Source: Streptomyces uncialis
GTDB taxonomy: Bacteria > Actinomycetota > Actinomycetes > Streptomycetales > Streptomycetaceae
Assembly: GCF_001905345.1 (NCBI RefSeq)
Contig: NZ_LFBV01000001.1
Location: 1,127,321 to 1,191,320, forward strand
Direction: 5' to 3'
DNA length: 64,000 nt
Below, piece after piece: positions 8,042-19,046 of the stretch; position 1 is the first letter of the stretch; every line of letters starts with the position of its first letter. Position numbers and translations under genes: made by a program. The notes under the pieces were generated by a model, which was given only the letters and a program-made list of their open reading frames with translations, did no database searches and was not told the origin of the DNA.

Positions 8042-9361
8042 ATGACCGCCCCGCCGCCCGCCCCCGACCTCTTCACCTGGGAGTTCGCCACCGATCCGTA
8101 CCCCGCGTACGCCTGGCTCCGTGAGCACGCCCCCGTGCACCGCACCCGGCTGCCCAGCGGCGTCGAGGCCTGGCTGGTGACCCGTTACGCGGATGCCCGC
8201 CAGGCCCTCGCGGACGCGCGGCTCAGCAAGAATCCGGCGCATCACGACGAGCCCGCCGACGCCCGGGGCAGAACGGGCATCCCGGGCGAACGCAAGGCCG
8301 AGCTGATGACGCATCTGCTCAACATCGACCCGCCGGACCACACCCGGCTGCGCCGGCTCGTCTCGAAGGCGTTCACCCCGCGCCGGATCGCCGCCTTCGA
8401 GCCGCGGGTGCGGGAGCTGACGGACCGCCTCGTCGACGGTTTCGCCGCGAAGGGCGAGGCCGACCTCATCCACGACTTCGCGTTCCCGCTGCCCATCTAC
8501 GCGATCTGCGACCTGCTCGGCGTACCGGCCGAGGACCAGGACGACTTCCGGGACTGGGCGGGCATGATGATCCGGCACGGCGGCGGTCCGCGCGGCGGGG
8601 TCGCCCGGTCGGTGAAGAAGATGCGCGGCTATCTCGTGGACCTGATCGAGCGCAAGCGGGCCGACCCCGGCGACGATCTGATCTCCGGTCTCATCCGGGC
8701 CTCCGACCACGGTGAGCACCTCAGCGGGAACGAGGCCGCGGCGATGGCGTTCATCCTGCTGTTCGCCGGGTTCGAGACGACCGTGAACCTCATCGGGAAC
8801 GGTACGTTCGCCCTGCTCACCCACCCCGAGCAGCGCGCCCTGCTCCAGCGCTCGCTCACCGGCGGCGAAGGCGCCGGCGGCGTCGGCGGGGGACACGGGA
8901 ACGGGAGCGGGGACGGGGATCTCCTCGCCACCGCGGTGGAGGAACTGCTGCGCTTCGACGGGCCGGTGGAGATGGCCACCTGGCGCTTCGCCACCGAGCC
9001 GCTGCGGCTCGGCGGGCAGAACATCGGGCGCGGGGACCCCGTACTCGTCGTCCTCGCCGCCGCCGACCGCGATCCGGCGCGATTCGACCGCCCCGACACC
9101 CTCGATCTGACGCGCCGCGAGAATCCGCATCTCGGCTACGGCCACGGCATCCACTACTGCCTGGGCGCGCCCCTCGCCCGGATGGAGGGACAGATCGCGC
9201 TGGCGGCCCTGCTGACACGGCTTCCGGACCTCGAACTCGCGGCGGCGCCCGAGGAGTTGAGATGGCGCGGCGGGCTCATCATGCGGGGCCTGCGGACCCT
9301 GCCCGTCAGCTTCTCACCGGTTGTCCGGAACGCAGGTGTTGACGGTATGTCAGCTCCGTGA
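8042..9361 (+). CDS. Cytochrome P450, probably CYP155-like
   Basis: A 439-residue bacterial class I P450, dependent on ferredoxin and its reductase, neither of which is encoded nearby. Visible motifs are the I-helix oxygen-binding stretch LFAGFETT, the K-helix EELLR, and the haem loop GYGHGIHYCLG with Cys373 as the thiolate ligand; Tyr replaces the usual Phe at the start of the loop. A Gly-rich insertion (about residues 275-296, GGVGGGHGNGSGDGD) precedes the K-helix and looks like a surface expansion. The position next to mazG and rpf recalls CYP155A1 of S. coelicolor, from memory. The substrate cannot be told from the sequence. Confidence 0.92.
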   Translation: MTAPPPAPDLFTWEFATDPYPAYAWLREHAPVHRTRLPSGVEAWLVTRYADARQALADARLSKNPAHHDEPADARGRTGIPGERKAELMTHLLNIDPPDHTRLRRLVSKAFTPRRIAAFEPRVRELTDRLVDGFAAKGEADLIHDFAFPLPIYAICDLLGVPAEDQDDFRDWAGMMIRHGGGPRGGVARSVKKMRGYLVDLIERKRADPGDDLISGLIRASDHGEHLSGNEAAAMAFILLFAGFETTVNLIGNGTFALLTHPEQRALLQRSLTGGEGAGGVGGGHGNGSGDGDLLATAVEELLRFDGPVEMATWRFATEPLRLGGQNIGRGDPVLVVLAAADRDPARFDRPDTLDLTRRENPHLGYGHGIHYCLGAPLARMEGQIALAALLTRLPDLELAAAPEELRWRGGLIMRGLRTLPVSFSPVVRNAGVDGMSAP

Positions 9362-9388
9362 CTTCCACGTGATCTGCGCTGCATCGAC

Positions 9389-9418
9389 TTGTGACAAACG
9401 TTCGAGAGCCGCTACGTT
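9389..9418 (+). promoter_or_regulatory. Candidate promoter for first rpf gene
   Basis: TTGTGA (9389-9394) and TACGTT (9413-9418) are separated by 18 bp, about 60 bp upstream of the ATG at 9481. This suits a sigma-70 type promoter with a short untranslated leader. Confidence 0.35.
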
Positions 9419-9480
9419 CACGTCGACCCGGCGGTCCCCACCCGCCGCGTTGCCCCTGACGTCCCACGAAAGGCCCCCGT

Positions 9481-10626
9481 ATGCGCTCCGGGAACGGTCG
9501 TCACCGTCGCCCTCGTCAGGCACCCGCTCTGGTCGTCGCAGCCGGGGTCACCGGCTCGGCGATCGCCATTCCACTGCTCGGCGCGACCGGTGCCACCGCC
9601 GCTGAGGCGGGAACCTGGGACCGGCTCGCCGAGTGCGAGAGCGGCGGCGCCTGGAGCGCCGACGACGGCAACGGCTTCTACGGCGGGCTCCAGCTGTCCC
9701 AGGAGACCTGGACGGAGTACGGCGGGCTCGCCTACGCCACCGGTCCGGACCAGGCCAGCCGCTCCCAGCAGATCACCGTCGGGGAGCGGGTCCTCGCCGC
9801 ACAGGGCCCCGGTGCCTGGCCCGGCTGCGGTGTCTCCGTCGGCCTCACCAAGGACGCCCCGCCCGCGGACGTCGACCCGGGTGTCCTGCCGTCCGCCGCG
9901 GCGAAGCCCGGCGGTTCGGACGGCAAGGCCGCCACCCCGGCCCCTTCGTCCGGTACGTCCGGGAAGAAGGGGACATCGCCTTCGCCGAGTCAGTCGTCCG
10001 ACACGTCGGGCTCCGCCACGAACACGACACCCCGCGGGCTCGGCGCCAAGGGCGACGCCCGCGACAAGGAGCGCGCCGCGAAGACCGGTACGGCCACGGA
10101 GGCGGCTACGGACGCGTCGCCGTCCGCCGCCCCGACGACCGGGGCGGGCGACGCCACGGCCACGGCCACGGACGAGCCGGAGGCCGGCAAGAGCACGGGC
10201 GGTACGGGCAGCGCCGACGGGACGACCACGCCGACCGGTGCCGAGACCTCGCCGGACGAGTCCCCCAAGTCGGAGCCGACGGACGGTGCTTCGCCGAGCG
10301 CGACCACCGACCCGGCCACGGGTGAGGACACCGGCGCGGGCCGCCACCGCGGCGGCCCGGCGACCGAGGAGGCCGTCGACTCCCGTGCCGGTGACCCGGC
10401 CGGACGACATGCCTCACGCGGCGGGGCAACCCGTGACGAACTGGACAAGTCGTACACGGTGCAGTCGGGCGACAATCTGTGGGACATCGCCGACTCCCAG
10501 GGTGTCGAGGGTGGTTGGAGCGCCCTCTACGACGGCAACAAGGGGACCGTCGGGACCGACCCCGACCTGATCCTGCCTGGCCAGAGCCTTGATCTGGTGC
10601 CCGAAGCAGCCGAGAAGAAGCTGTAG
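9481..10626 (+). CDS. Secreted resuscitation-promoting factor with LysM, RpfC-like
   Basis: The protein cleaves peptidoglycan (lysozyme/lytic transglycosylase-like fold) outside the cell and promotes germination or outgrowth. A signal sequence covers about residues 1-41. The Rpf domain follows at about 44-120, with WDRLAECESGGAW and the catalytic Glu53. Conserved Cys52 and Cys119 (WPGCGV) would form the disulfide. A 200-residue Ser/Thr/Ala/Gly linker separates it from a C-terminal LysM (YTVQSGDNLWDIADSQGV, then DLILPGQSLDLV) that binds cell-wall glycan. The 381 residues make it longer than the second Rpf downstream. The leader has no room for a riboswitch, unlike the paralogue at 10997. Confidence 0.92.
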   Translation: MRSGNGRHRRPRQAPALVVAAGVTGSAIAIPLLGATGATAAEAGTWDRLAECESGGAWSADDGNGFYGGLQLSQETWTEYGGLAYATGPDQASRSQQITVGERVLAAQGPGAWPGCGVSVGLTKDAPPADVDPGVLPSAAAKPGGSDGKAATPAPSSGTSGKKGTSPSPSQSSDTSGSATNTTPRGLGAKGDARDKERAAKTGTATEAATDASPSAAPTTGAGDATATATDEPEAGKSTGGTGSADGTTTPTGAETSPDESPKSEPTDGASPSATTDPATGEDTGAGRHRGGPATEEAVDSRAGDPAGRHASRGGATRDELDKSYTVQSGDNLWDIADSQGVEGGWSALYDGNKGTVGTDPDLILPGQSLDLVPEAAEKKL

Positions 10627-10664
10627 TTCGCACTGAATGTCCGCTTTTGGCGCATGGGGCGGAA

Positions 10665-10682
10665 GTGAGACATGAGTCTCAC
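10665..10682. promoter_or_regulatory. Perfect palindrome upstream of rpfA promoter
   Basis: GTGAGAC and GTCTCAC arms flank ATGA. It lies 15 bp upstream of a candidate -35 element and between the two rpf genes, so it may be an operator for rpfA or part of the end of the upstream transcript. The half-site spacing does not fit a Crp site. Confidence 0.4.
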
Positions 10683-10697
10683 CGGCCGGGGTGAGCT

Positions 10698-10727
10698 TTG
10701 AATTCCGGCCGCGCCCATGCGTACGGT
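10698..10727 (+). promoter_or_regulatory. Candidate promoter for riboswitch-rpfA transcript
   Basis: TTGAAT (10698-10703) and TACGGT (10722-10727) are separated by 18 bp. A start near 10734 would put the whole riboswitch in the leader, about 260 nt before the rpfA start codon. Confidence 0.4.
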
Positions 10728-10750
10728 CAGGACCGCTCGCCACTGCGGGC

Positions 10751-10982
10751 ACCGATCGCCGTCACGCCGAATCCTGCCGACGGAGGCTCGGGAACACTCG
10801 ACGCGTAAAGCGCCGTAGGCAGGAGCGGGGGACCCAAGGTAAGCGCCGGGCGCGACCGTTCACGGAGTCGACAGGACTGCGGGACACGGAAGCCGACCGG
10901 CTAGGGGTGAAGCCGCGCGCCAGACGCGCGGCCGGGCAACTCATTCGGCCCGAACCCGACAGCTCACCTCGTAGGCGTCGGT
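10751..10982 (+). ncRNA. ydaO/yuaA c-di-AMP riboswitch
   Basis: The leader carries the conserved blocks of the ydaO class: AGGAGCGGGGGACCCA, GGGGTGAAGCCG, GGCCGGGCAACTC, CCGAACCCGACAGC and CTCACCTCGTAGGCG. P1 can form between ACCGATCGCC (10751-10760) and GGCGTCGGT (10974-10982) with one bulge. The 3' side of P1 abuts the rpfA ribosome site (GAGGGG, 10983-10988), so ligand binding could affect translation as well as termination. In the known family, c-di-AMP switches cell-wall hydrolase genes off. The class is well established upstream of rpfA in Streptomyces. Confidence 0.93.
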
Positions 10983-10996
10983 GAGGGGATGACTTC

Positions 10997-11746
10997 ATGC
11001 TGCTTTCCGGCAAGGGCAAGCACCGCAAGCCCAGCAAGGCCACCCGTATCGTCGCCCTCGCCGGTGTGACCGGCGCGGCCGTCGCCGCCCCGCTGATGGC
11101 CGCGGGCACCGCTTCCGCCGCCACCGCGGCCGAGTGGGACACCGTCGCCCAGTGCGAGTCCGGCGGCAACTGGTCGATCAACACCGGCAACGGTTACTAC
11201 GGCGGCCTCCAGTTCTCCGCCTCCACCTGGGCGGCCTTCGGCGGCACCGCGTACGCGGCCACCGCCAACCAGGCCACCAAGTCCCAGCAGATCGAGATCG
11301 CCGAGAAGGTCCTCGCCGGTCAGGGCAAGGGTGCCTGGCCGAGCTGTGGTGTCGGCCTGTCCGGTGCCGCGTACGGCGGCGGCGCCGCCGAGCAGCCGAA
11401 GCCGCAGCCGCAGCAGACCCAGCCCCAGCAGCAGCAGAGCGCTCCCGCGCCGCAGCCGCAGCAGGAGACCGAGCAGCGCGCCTCGCGTTCGCAGGACCGC
11501 GCTCCGGCCGCCGCGCCGAGCCAGGCGCCGAAGCCCGCCGCGCCCGCCGAGAAGATCGAGACCCCGACCGGCAAGAAGGTCGAGAAGGGCGACGGCGAGT
11601 ACAAGGTCAAGACCGGTGACACGCTGAGCGCGATCGCCGACGCCGAGGGTGTCAAGGGTGGCTGGCAGAAGCTGTTCGAGCTGAACGACGACATCGTCGA
11701 CGACGCGGACTTCATCTTCCCCGGTCAGCAGCTCCACCTGTCCTGA
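10997..11746 (+). CDS. rpfA: Secreted resuscitation-promoting factor with LysM, RpfA
   Basis: A 249-residue secreted muralytic enzyme. The signal peptide is about residues 1-41, with cleavage near GTASA-A. The Rpf domain is at about 45-122 ([14 protein letters not shown]) with catalytic Glu54 and a Cys pair, Cys53 and Cys117. A Gln/Pro/Ala-rich linker ([14 protein letters not shown]) leads to a C-terminal LysM at about 197-248 ([30 protein letters not shown]). It differs from the upstream paralogue mainly in its shorter linker. A c-di-AMP riboswitch precedes it and a strong terminator follows it, so it is its own transcription unit. Confidence 0.95.
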   Translation: MLLSGKGKHRKPSKATRIVALAGVTGAAVAAPLMAAGTASAATAAEWDTVAQCESGGNWSINTGNGYYGGLQFSASTWAAFGGTAYAATANQATKSQQIEIAEKVLAGQGKGAWPSCGVGLSGAAYGGGAAEQPKPQPQQTQPQQQQSAPAPQPQQETEQRASRSQDRAPAAAPSQAPKPAAPAEKIETPTGKKVEKGDGEYKVKTGDTLSAIADAEGVKGGWQKLFELNDDIVDDADFIFPGQQLHLS

Positions 11747-11815
11747 TCCCAGGACCCCCGGTTCCCTGAACCATCCCCCACCCGGCCGGGCCGCACCCCG
11801 CCCCGGCCGGGAAGC

Positions 11816-11847
11816 CCGCCCCGACGCACCCGCCCGCGTCGGGGCGG
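11816..11847 (+). terminator. rpfA terminator hairpin
   Basis: Perfect 12-bp stem CCGCCCCGACGC/GCGTCGGGGCGG with an 8-nt loop, 70 bp after the rpfA stop, followed by CCCCCTTT. Confidence 0.8.
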
Positions 11848-11879
11848 CCCCCTTTCCCGGGCCTCCCCCCGGCCGGGCC

Positions 11880-12110
11880 CGAGGTCTGTCCGGCTGGGCG
11901 CACTTCGTTCCTGTGTCGTCGCTCGTGGGTTTCGCGCAGTTCCCCGCGCCCCTTTGGGGCGCGTTCTGTCGGTTCTTCGGGTCGGTGCCGGTCGGGATTC
12001 TCCGTCCTCGATCCGACACGCTCGGTACGACGTGTCCTTGCCGGACTGAAGAGCATCGGAGTCTGCGAGCAGAGATTCCCGCCCACCCCCTCCCGTAGCC
12101 GGGCGAGTCC
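11880..12110. repeat. Composite intergenic repeat, copy 2: left arm and core
   Basis: The short left arm in reverse complement (AGGTCTGTCCGGCTGGGCGCA, with Cs and Gs as in the module) leads into the core at 11934-12105. The core matches copies 1 and 3, including the CGCGCCCC-TTT-GGGGCGCG hairpin at 11945-11963. After the core the sequence diverges for about 80 bp (12110-12185) before the forward array begins. Confidence 0.85.
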
Positions 12111-12128
12111 GCGAGGAGGGTGGTTTGA

Positions 12129-14849
<2,721 letters not shown>

Positions 14850-14938
14850 CCCCCCTCGGCCGACCCAGTTGCGTCCGTCCCCGCACCCGGTCCCGTACCG
14901 TGTGCGGGGACGTACGTACTCACGGGGAGGCGGGACAG

Positions 14939-15508
14939 ATGGCCGTCAAGGACCGGGACCGGTTCTCCACCACGACCCGGCTGCGCCTGCTCGGCGAGCA
15001 GACCGCCGCCCGGGTCTACCGCTCCCAGACCAGGCGCCAGGCCCGCCGTTCCCGTCTCACCGGCCGCGCGGCCCTGCTGACCCTGGTCCTGTGCTCCCTG
15101 ATCGTCGCCCTCGCCTTCCCGATACGGCAGTACGTGTCCCAGCGCGCCGACATCGCGGACCAGCTCCGTGAGCGCGAGGAGGCCCGCGCCCGGGTCGAAC
15201 AGCTGCGGGACTCCAAGGCCCGCTGGCAGGACGACGCGTACGCCGAGCAGCGGATAAGGGAGCGGCTGCACTACGTGCTGCCGGGCGAGACCGGTTACAC
15301 CGTGGTCGACCCCCGGGGCACCGAGGAGCGGCGCGCCGACCGCGGCGCGGCGGACCGGGCCTGGTACGCCAATCTGTGGGACGCCCTGGACCGGGCCGAC
15401 CAGGAGGAGCTCTCCGCCCGGACCCGTCCGGAGCCGCCCGAGCCCCCGGAGCCTGCCGCGGACCGCCCGTCCGGTACGTCGCCCCGTCCGGCACCCGCCG
15501 CCCGCTGA
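14939..15508 (+). CDS. FtsB/DivIC-type septum protein
   Basis: This bitopic membrane protein of 189 residues is of the type that links FtsL and FtsQ at the division septum. The ATG at 14939 follows GGGGAGG at eight bases; longer frames upstream overlap eno and are rejected. Residues 1-38 are basic and cytoplasmic (YRSQTRRQARRSRLTGR). A membrane helix spans about 40-61 (ALLTLVLCSLIVALAF). A coiled coil follows (RADIADQLREREEARARVEQL). The DivIC signature then appears, with DDAYAEQRIRERLHYVLPGE. The C-terminus is Pro/Glu-rich. The eno-ftsB-DUF501-ppx order is conserved in actinobacteria. Confidence 0.9.
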   Translation: MAVKDRDRFSTTTRLRLLGEQTAARVYRSQTRRQARRSRLTGRAALLTLVLCSLIVALAFPIRQYVSQRADIADQLREREEARARVEQLRDSKARWQDDAYAEQRIRERLHYVLPGETGYTVVDPRGTEERRADRGAADRAWYANLWDALDRADQEELSARTRPEPPEPPEPAADRPSGTSPRPAPAAR

Positions 15509-15620
15509 GCGCCGGGTCCGTACCACTCCCGGCCACCGGCCGGCCTCAGCACCTCCGACCAGCAGCCCCGCCCCCGTACCCCGGCGGGCGGGGCCGACCA
15601 GGAAAGACACACCTCCCCGC

Positions 15621-16175
15621 ATGCGAACCTCTCCGCCGACCACCGCGCGCACCGAGCCGACCGACGCCGACGTGGCCGCCTTCCAGCAGCAGCTCGGACG
15701 GCCCCCGCGCGGGCTGCGCGCCATCGCGCACCGCTGCCCCTGCGGTCAGCCGGACGTCGTGGAGACGGCGCCGCGGCTGCCGGACGGCACCCCCTTCCCG
15801 ACGCTGTACTACCTGACGTGTCCGCGGGCGTCGTCCGCGATCGGCACGCTGGAGGCGAACGGGGTCATGAAGGAGATGACGGACCGGCTCGCCACGGACC
15901 CGGAGCTGGCCGCCGCGTACCGGTCGGCGCACGAGGACTACATCCGGCGCCGCGACGAGATCGAGGAGCTGACGGGCTTCCCGAGCGCGGGCGGTATGCC
16001 CGACCGTGTGAAGTGCCTGCATGTGCTGGTCGCCCACTCGCTGGCCGCGGGACCGGGCGTCAACCCGCTCGGCGACGAGGCCATCGCGATGCTGCCCGAG
16101 TGGTGGAGCAAGGGCCCGTGCGTGGTGCCCGCGGCCGAGCCGTCGGCCGCGCCGGCCGCCGGGGGGCAGGCGTGA
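15621..16175 (+). CDS. DUF501 family protein
   Basis: The 184-residue protein belongs to the actinobacterial DUF501 family. Visible conserved blocks are VAAFQQQLGRPPRG, the AHRCPCGQP cysteine pair, PFPTLYYLTCPRA, ASSAIGTLEANGVM, and DRVKCLHVLVAHSLAAGPGVN with a conserved Cys and two His. These Cys/His residues might bind metal, but that is a guess. Its function is not known. The stop overlaps the GTG of the ppx/gppA gene (GTGA at 16172), so the two are translated together, and the set eno-ftsB-DUF501-ppx hints at a link between cell growth and (p)ppGpp/polyphosphate metabolism. Confidence 0.9.
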   Translation: MRTSPPTTARTEPTDADVAAFQQQLGRPPRGLRAIAHRCPCGQPDVVETAPRLPDGTPFPTLYYLTCPRASSAIGTLEANGVMKEMTDRLATDPELAAAYRSAHEDYIRRRDEIEELTGFPSAGGMPDRVKCLHVLVAHSLAAGPGVNPLGDEAIAMLPEWWSKGPCVVPAAEPSAAPAAGGQA

Positions 16176-17113
16176 CCAGGGTCGCCGCGATCGACTGCGG
16201 CACCAACTCGATCCGGCTGCTGGTCGCGGACGCCGACCCGGCGACGGGTGAACTGGTCGATCTGGAACGGCGGATGACGATCGTCCGGCTCGGCCAGGGT
16301 GTGGACCGTACGGGCCGGCTGGCGCCCGAGGCGCTGGAGCGGACGTTCGCGGCGTGCCGGGAGTACGCGGCGGTGATCGAGGAACACGGCGTGGAGCGGC
16401 TCCGTTTCGTGGCGACCTCCGCGAGCCGGGACGCGGAGAACCGCGACGAGTTCGTCCGCGGGGTGGTGGACATCCTGGGCGTGGAGCCCGAGGTCATCAC
16501 CGGTGAGCAGGAGGCCGAGTTCTCGTTCACCGGGGCGACCCGTGAGCTGACGGGCCGCGACGACCTCGCGAAGCCGTATCTGGTGGTCGACATCGGCGGC
16601 GGTTCGACGGAGTTCGTCGTCGGCGCGGACCATGTCCGTGCGGCGCGCTCGGTGGACATCGGCTGCGTCCGGATGACGGAACGCCACCTCGTCCACGACG
16701 GTACGGTCAGCGACCCGCCGTCCGAGGCGCAGATCGCGGCGATCCGCGCGGACATCGAGGCGGCCCTGGACCTCGCCGAGCGCACCGTGCCGCTGCGGGA
16801 GGCCCGCACCCTGGTCGGGCTCGCGGGTTCGGTGACCACGGTCGCCGCGATCGCCCTGGACCTGCTGGAGTACGACCCGGCGGCGATCCACCACGCGCGC
16901 ATCCCCTACCACCGCGTCGCCCGGATCACCCACCGCATGCTGACGTCGACCCACGCCGAACGCGCGGCGATCCCGGTGATGCACCCGGGCCGCGTGGACG
17001 TGATCGCCTCCGGCGCCCTGGTGCTGCTGGCCGTCATGGAACGCGTCGGCGCGACGGAGGTCGTGGTCAGCGAACACGACATCCTGGACGGCATCGCCTG
17101 GAGCCGCGCGTAA
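16172..17113 (+). CDS. ppx: Exopolyphosphatase / pppGpp phosphohydrolase, Ppx/GppA family
   Basis: A 313-residue enzyme of the ASKHA phosphotransferase fold that removes terminal phosphates from polyphosphate or pppGpp. Visible are the phosphate-1 loop AAIDCGTNSIRLLV at residues 5-18, the catalytic acid region GEQEAEFSFTGA, the phosphate-2 loop VVDIGGGSTEFV, and the late ADENOSINE-type loop GLAGSVTTVAAI. The GTG start overlaps the DUF501 stop, so in-frame sequence upstream (overlapping DUF501) is not used. The length fits short actinobacterial Ppx proteins, which lack the C-terminal HD domain of E. coli Ppx. Substrate preference cannot be decided here. Confidence 0.92.
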   Translation: MTRVAAIDCGTNSIRLLVADADPATGELVDLERRMTIVRLGQGVDRTGRLAPEALERTFAACREYAAVIEEHGVERLRFVATSASRDAENRDEFVRGVVDILGVEPEVITGEQEAEFSFTGATRELTGRDDLAKPYLVVDIGGGSTEFVVGADHVRAARSVDIGCVRMTERHLVHDGTVSDPPSEAQIAAIRADIEAALDLAERTVPLREARTLVGLAGSVTTVAAIALDLLEYDPAAIHHARIPYHRVARITHRMLTSTHAERAAIPVMHPGRVDVIASGALVLLAVMERVGATEVVVSEHDILDGIAWSRA

Positions 17114-17315
17114 CCCGCGCCACCCGGGCGGCCGGGGGTCGGACGGGGTCAGAGGCTCGGCGTACTTCACGCGGCGCGGCCCGGAGGTGTTCGGAGAGGT
17201 CCGGGCAGGTCCGGGAAGGGGTGTCTTGTCGTGAGCATGTGAGCGCGCGCGGGTGCCGTTCGAGCGGCCCCGCGGCCCCTTCCGGGGGTGCTCGGCGGGG
17301 GTCCGTCAGGAAAGT

Positions 17316-17333
17316 TCGTGAAGTTCTTCACAA
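17316..17333. promoter_or_regulatory. Rex operator, distal site
   Basis: TCGTGAA-GTTC-TTCACAA matches the Rex consensus TTGTGAA-N4-TTCACAA at 13 of 14 positions. Rex senses NADH/NAD+ and represses respiratory genes when NADH is high. The site is about 335 bp before the ndh start. Confidence 0.7.
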
Positions 17334-17497
17334 GGAAAAGACCCCTGCTGAGCGCCATATTCGGGCCGGGTGGACGCCGGGGTGGGTCCAAGGTCCCGAG
17401 TCGGGGCGTCGTGGGGTGTTCCGGGCGTGTGACACGCGTATGCGCGAGAGGTTTCGCGGGGGTGGCCCCGAGGGCCTGCGGTGCAGCTCAGACGGTG

Positions 17498-17515
17498 TTG
17501 ACAAGGGCTTCACAA
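17498..17515. promoter_or_regulatory. Rex operator, proximal site
   Basis: TTGACAA-GGGC-TTCACAA keeps a perfect right half and matches 5 of 7 in the left half. It lies about 40 bp upstream of a candidate -35 for ndh and 182 bp from the distal site, a spacing that could allow looping. Confidence 0.6.
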
Positions 17516-17652
17516 CGTACCGCCGGCGGCCGGGGTTCCCCCGGCTCCGCATGACCTCCGTCACGTGGGGCGCGTAGTGTAGCAGAGGGTCCGGGCATGC
17601 TTGTGAAGGGGCGCACTAAGTACCCCTCCCTGTCCGGTGGATACTCGATGCC

Positions 17653-19029
17653 ATGAGCACCACGGAGCGTCCCAGGATTCTCGTAGTAGGCGGTGGGTAC
17701 GTAGGTCTGTATGCGGCGCGCCGCATTCTGAAGAAGATGCGGTACGGCGAGGCGACGGTCACGGTCGTCGACCCGCGCTCGTACATGACGTACCAGCCCT
17801 TCCTCCCCGAAGCCGCCGCCGGCAGCATCTCCCCGCGGCATGTCGTCGTGCCGCTGCGACGTGTGCTGCCCAAGGCGGAGGTCCTCACCGGCCGGGTCAC
17901 CACCATCGACCAGGACCGCAAGGTCGCCACCGTCGCGCCGCTCGTCGGCGAGGCGTACGAGCTGCCCTTCGACTACCTGATCATCGCGATGGGCGCCGTC
18001 TCCCGGACCTTCCCGATCCCCGGCCTCGCCGAGCAGGGCATCGGTATGAAGGGCATCGAGGAGGCCATCGGCCTGCGCAACCACGTCCTGGAGCAGCTCG
18101 ACAAGGCCGACTCCACGACCGACGAGGACGTCCGCCGCAAGGCGCTCACCTTCGTCTTCGTCGGCGGCGGCTTCGCGGGCGCGGAGACCATCGGCGAGGT
18201 CGAGGACATGGCCCGGGACGCGGCCAAGTACTACACCAGTGTCTCCCGCGAGGACATGCGCTTCGTCCTGGTCGACGCCGCGGACAAGATCCTCCCCGAG
18301 GTGGGTCCCAAGCTCGGCAAGTACGGCAAGGAGCACCTGGAGGGCCGTGGGGTGGAGATCTACCTCAGCACCTCCATGGACTCCTGCGTCGACGGCCACG
18401 TGGTGCTCAAGAACGGCCTGGAGGTCGACTCCAACACCATCGTGTGGACCGCCGGTGTGAAGCCGAACCCGGCGCTCGCCCGCTTCGGTCTGCCGCTCGG
18501 CCCGCGCGGTCATGTCGACACCGGGACCACGCTCCAGGTGCAGGGCAGCGACTACATCTGGGCCGCGGGCGACAACGCCCAGGTGCCGGACCTCGCCGCC
18601 CGCAAGGCCGGCGTCGAGAACGCCTGGTGCCCGCCGAACGCGCAGCACGCGCTGCGGCAGGCCAAGCTCCTCGGTGACAACGTCATCTCCGGGATGCGCG
18701 GCTTCCCGCAGAAGGAGTACAGCCACGCCAACAAGGGTGCTGTCGCGGGCCTCGGTCTGCACAAGGGCGTCGCGATGATCGTCATGGGCAAGTTCAAGAT
18801 CAAGCTCCGTGGCCGTCTCGCGTGGTACATGCACCGTGGCTACCACGGGCTGGCCATGCCGACCTGGAACCGTAAGATCCGCGTCTTCGCGGACTGGACG
18901 CTCGGTATGTTCCTCAAGCGTGAGGTCGTCTCGCTCGGTGCGATGGAGACTCCTCGTGAGGAGTTCTACGAGGCGGCCAAGCCGACGCCTCCGCCTGCGG
19001 CGAAGAAGGAAGAGAAGCTCAGCGCCTGA
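17653..19029 (+). CDS. ndh: Type II NADH dehydrogenase
   Basis: NDH-2 oxidises NADH and reduces menaquinone at the inner membrane face without pumping protons. The 458-residue protein has the N-terminal FAD motif ILVVGGGYVGLYAARR (about 9-24). The second dinucleotide motif FVFVGGGFAGAETIGE binds NADH. It also has the C-terminal FAD contact DYIWAAGDNAQVPD. The family quinone-site sequence follows as NAWCPPNAQHALRQAK. A late amphipathic region (RGRLAWYMHRGYHGLAMP) would anchor it to the membrane. The Lys/Glu/Pro-rich end is typical of actinobacterial forms. Two Rex-like sites upstream suggest repression under reducing conditions, and a strong terminator follows. Confidence 0.95.
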   Translation: MSTTERPRILVVGGGYVGLYAARRILKKMRYGEATVTVVDPRSYMTYQPFLPEAAAGSISPRHVVVPLRRVLPKAEVLTGRVTTIDQDRKVATVAPLVGEAYELPFDYLIIAMGAVSRTFPIPGLAEQGIGMKGIEEAIGLRNHVLEQLDKADSTTDEDVRRKALTFVFVGGGFAGAETIGEVEDMARDAAKYYTSVSREDMRFVLVDAADKILPEVGPKLGKYGKEHLEGRGVEIYLSTSMDSCVDGHVVLKNGLEVDSNTIVWTAGVKPNPALARFGLPLGPRGHVDTGTTLQVQGSDYIWAAGDNAQVPDLAARKAGVENAWCPPNAQHALRQAKLLGDNVISGMRGFPQKEYSHANKGAVAGLGLHKGVAMIVMGKFKIKLRGRLAWYMHRGYHGLAMPTWNRKIRVFADWTLGMFLKREVVSLGAMETPREEFYEAAKPTPPPAAKKEEKLSA

Positions 19030-19046
19030 TCCTTGCGTCATCGTCT

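Larger units (their letters stand above)
17114..17652. other. Regulatory gap upstream of ndh
   Basis: About 540 bases without a supported gene. It holds two Rex-like palindromes (17316-17333 and 17498-17515). A plausible promoter lies at about 17552-17580: TGACCT, 17 bp, TAGTGT. Short open frames here lack ribosome sites and protein-like composition. Confidence 0.6.

Noticed and set aside
10665..10682. Crp site
   Set aside because: Distance between GTGA and TCAC is 10, not 6.
17498..17503. TTGACA as the ndh -35 element
   Set aside because: No -10 at 16-18 bp; the word is better read as part of the Rex-like palindrome.
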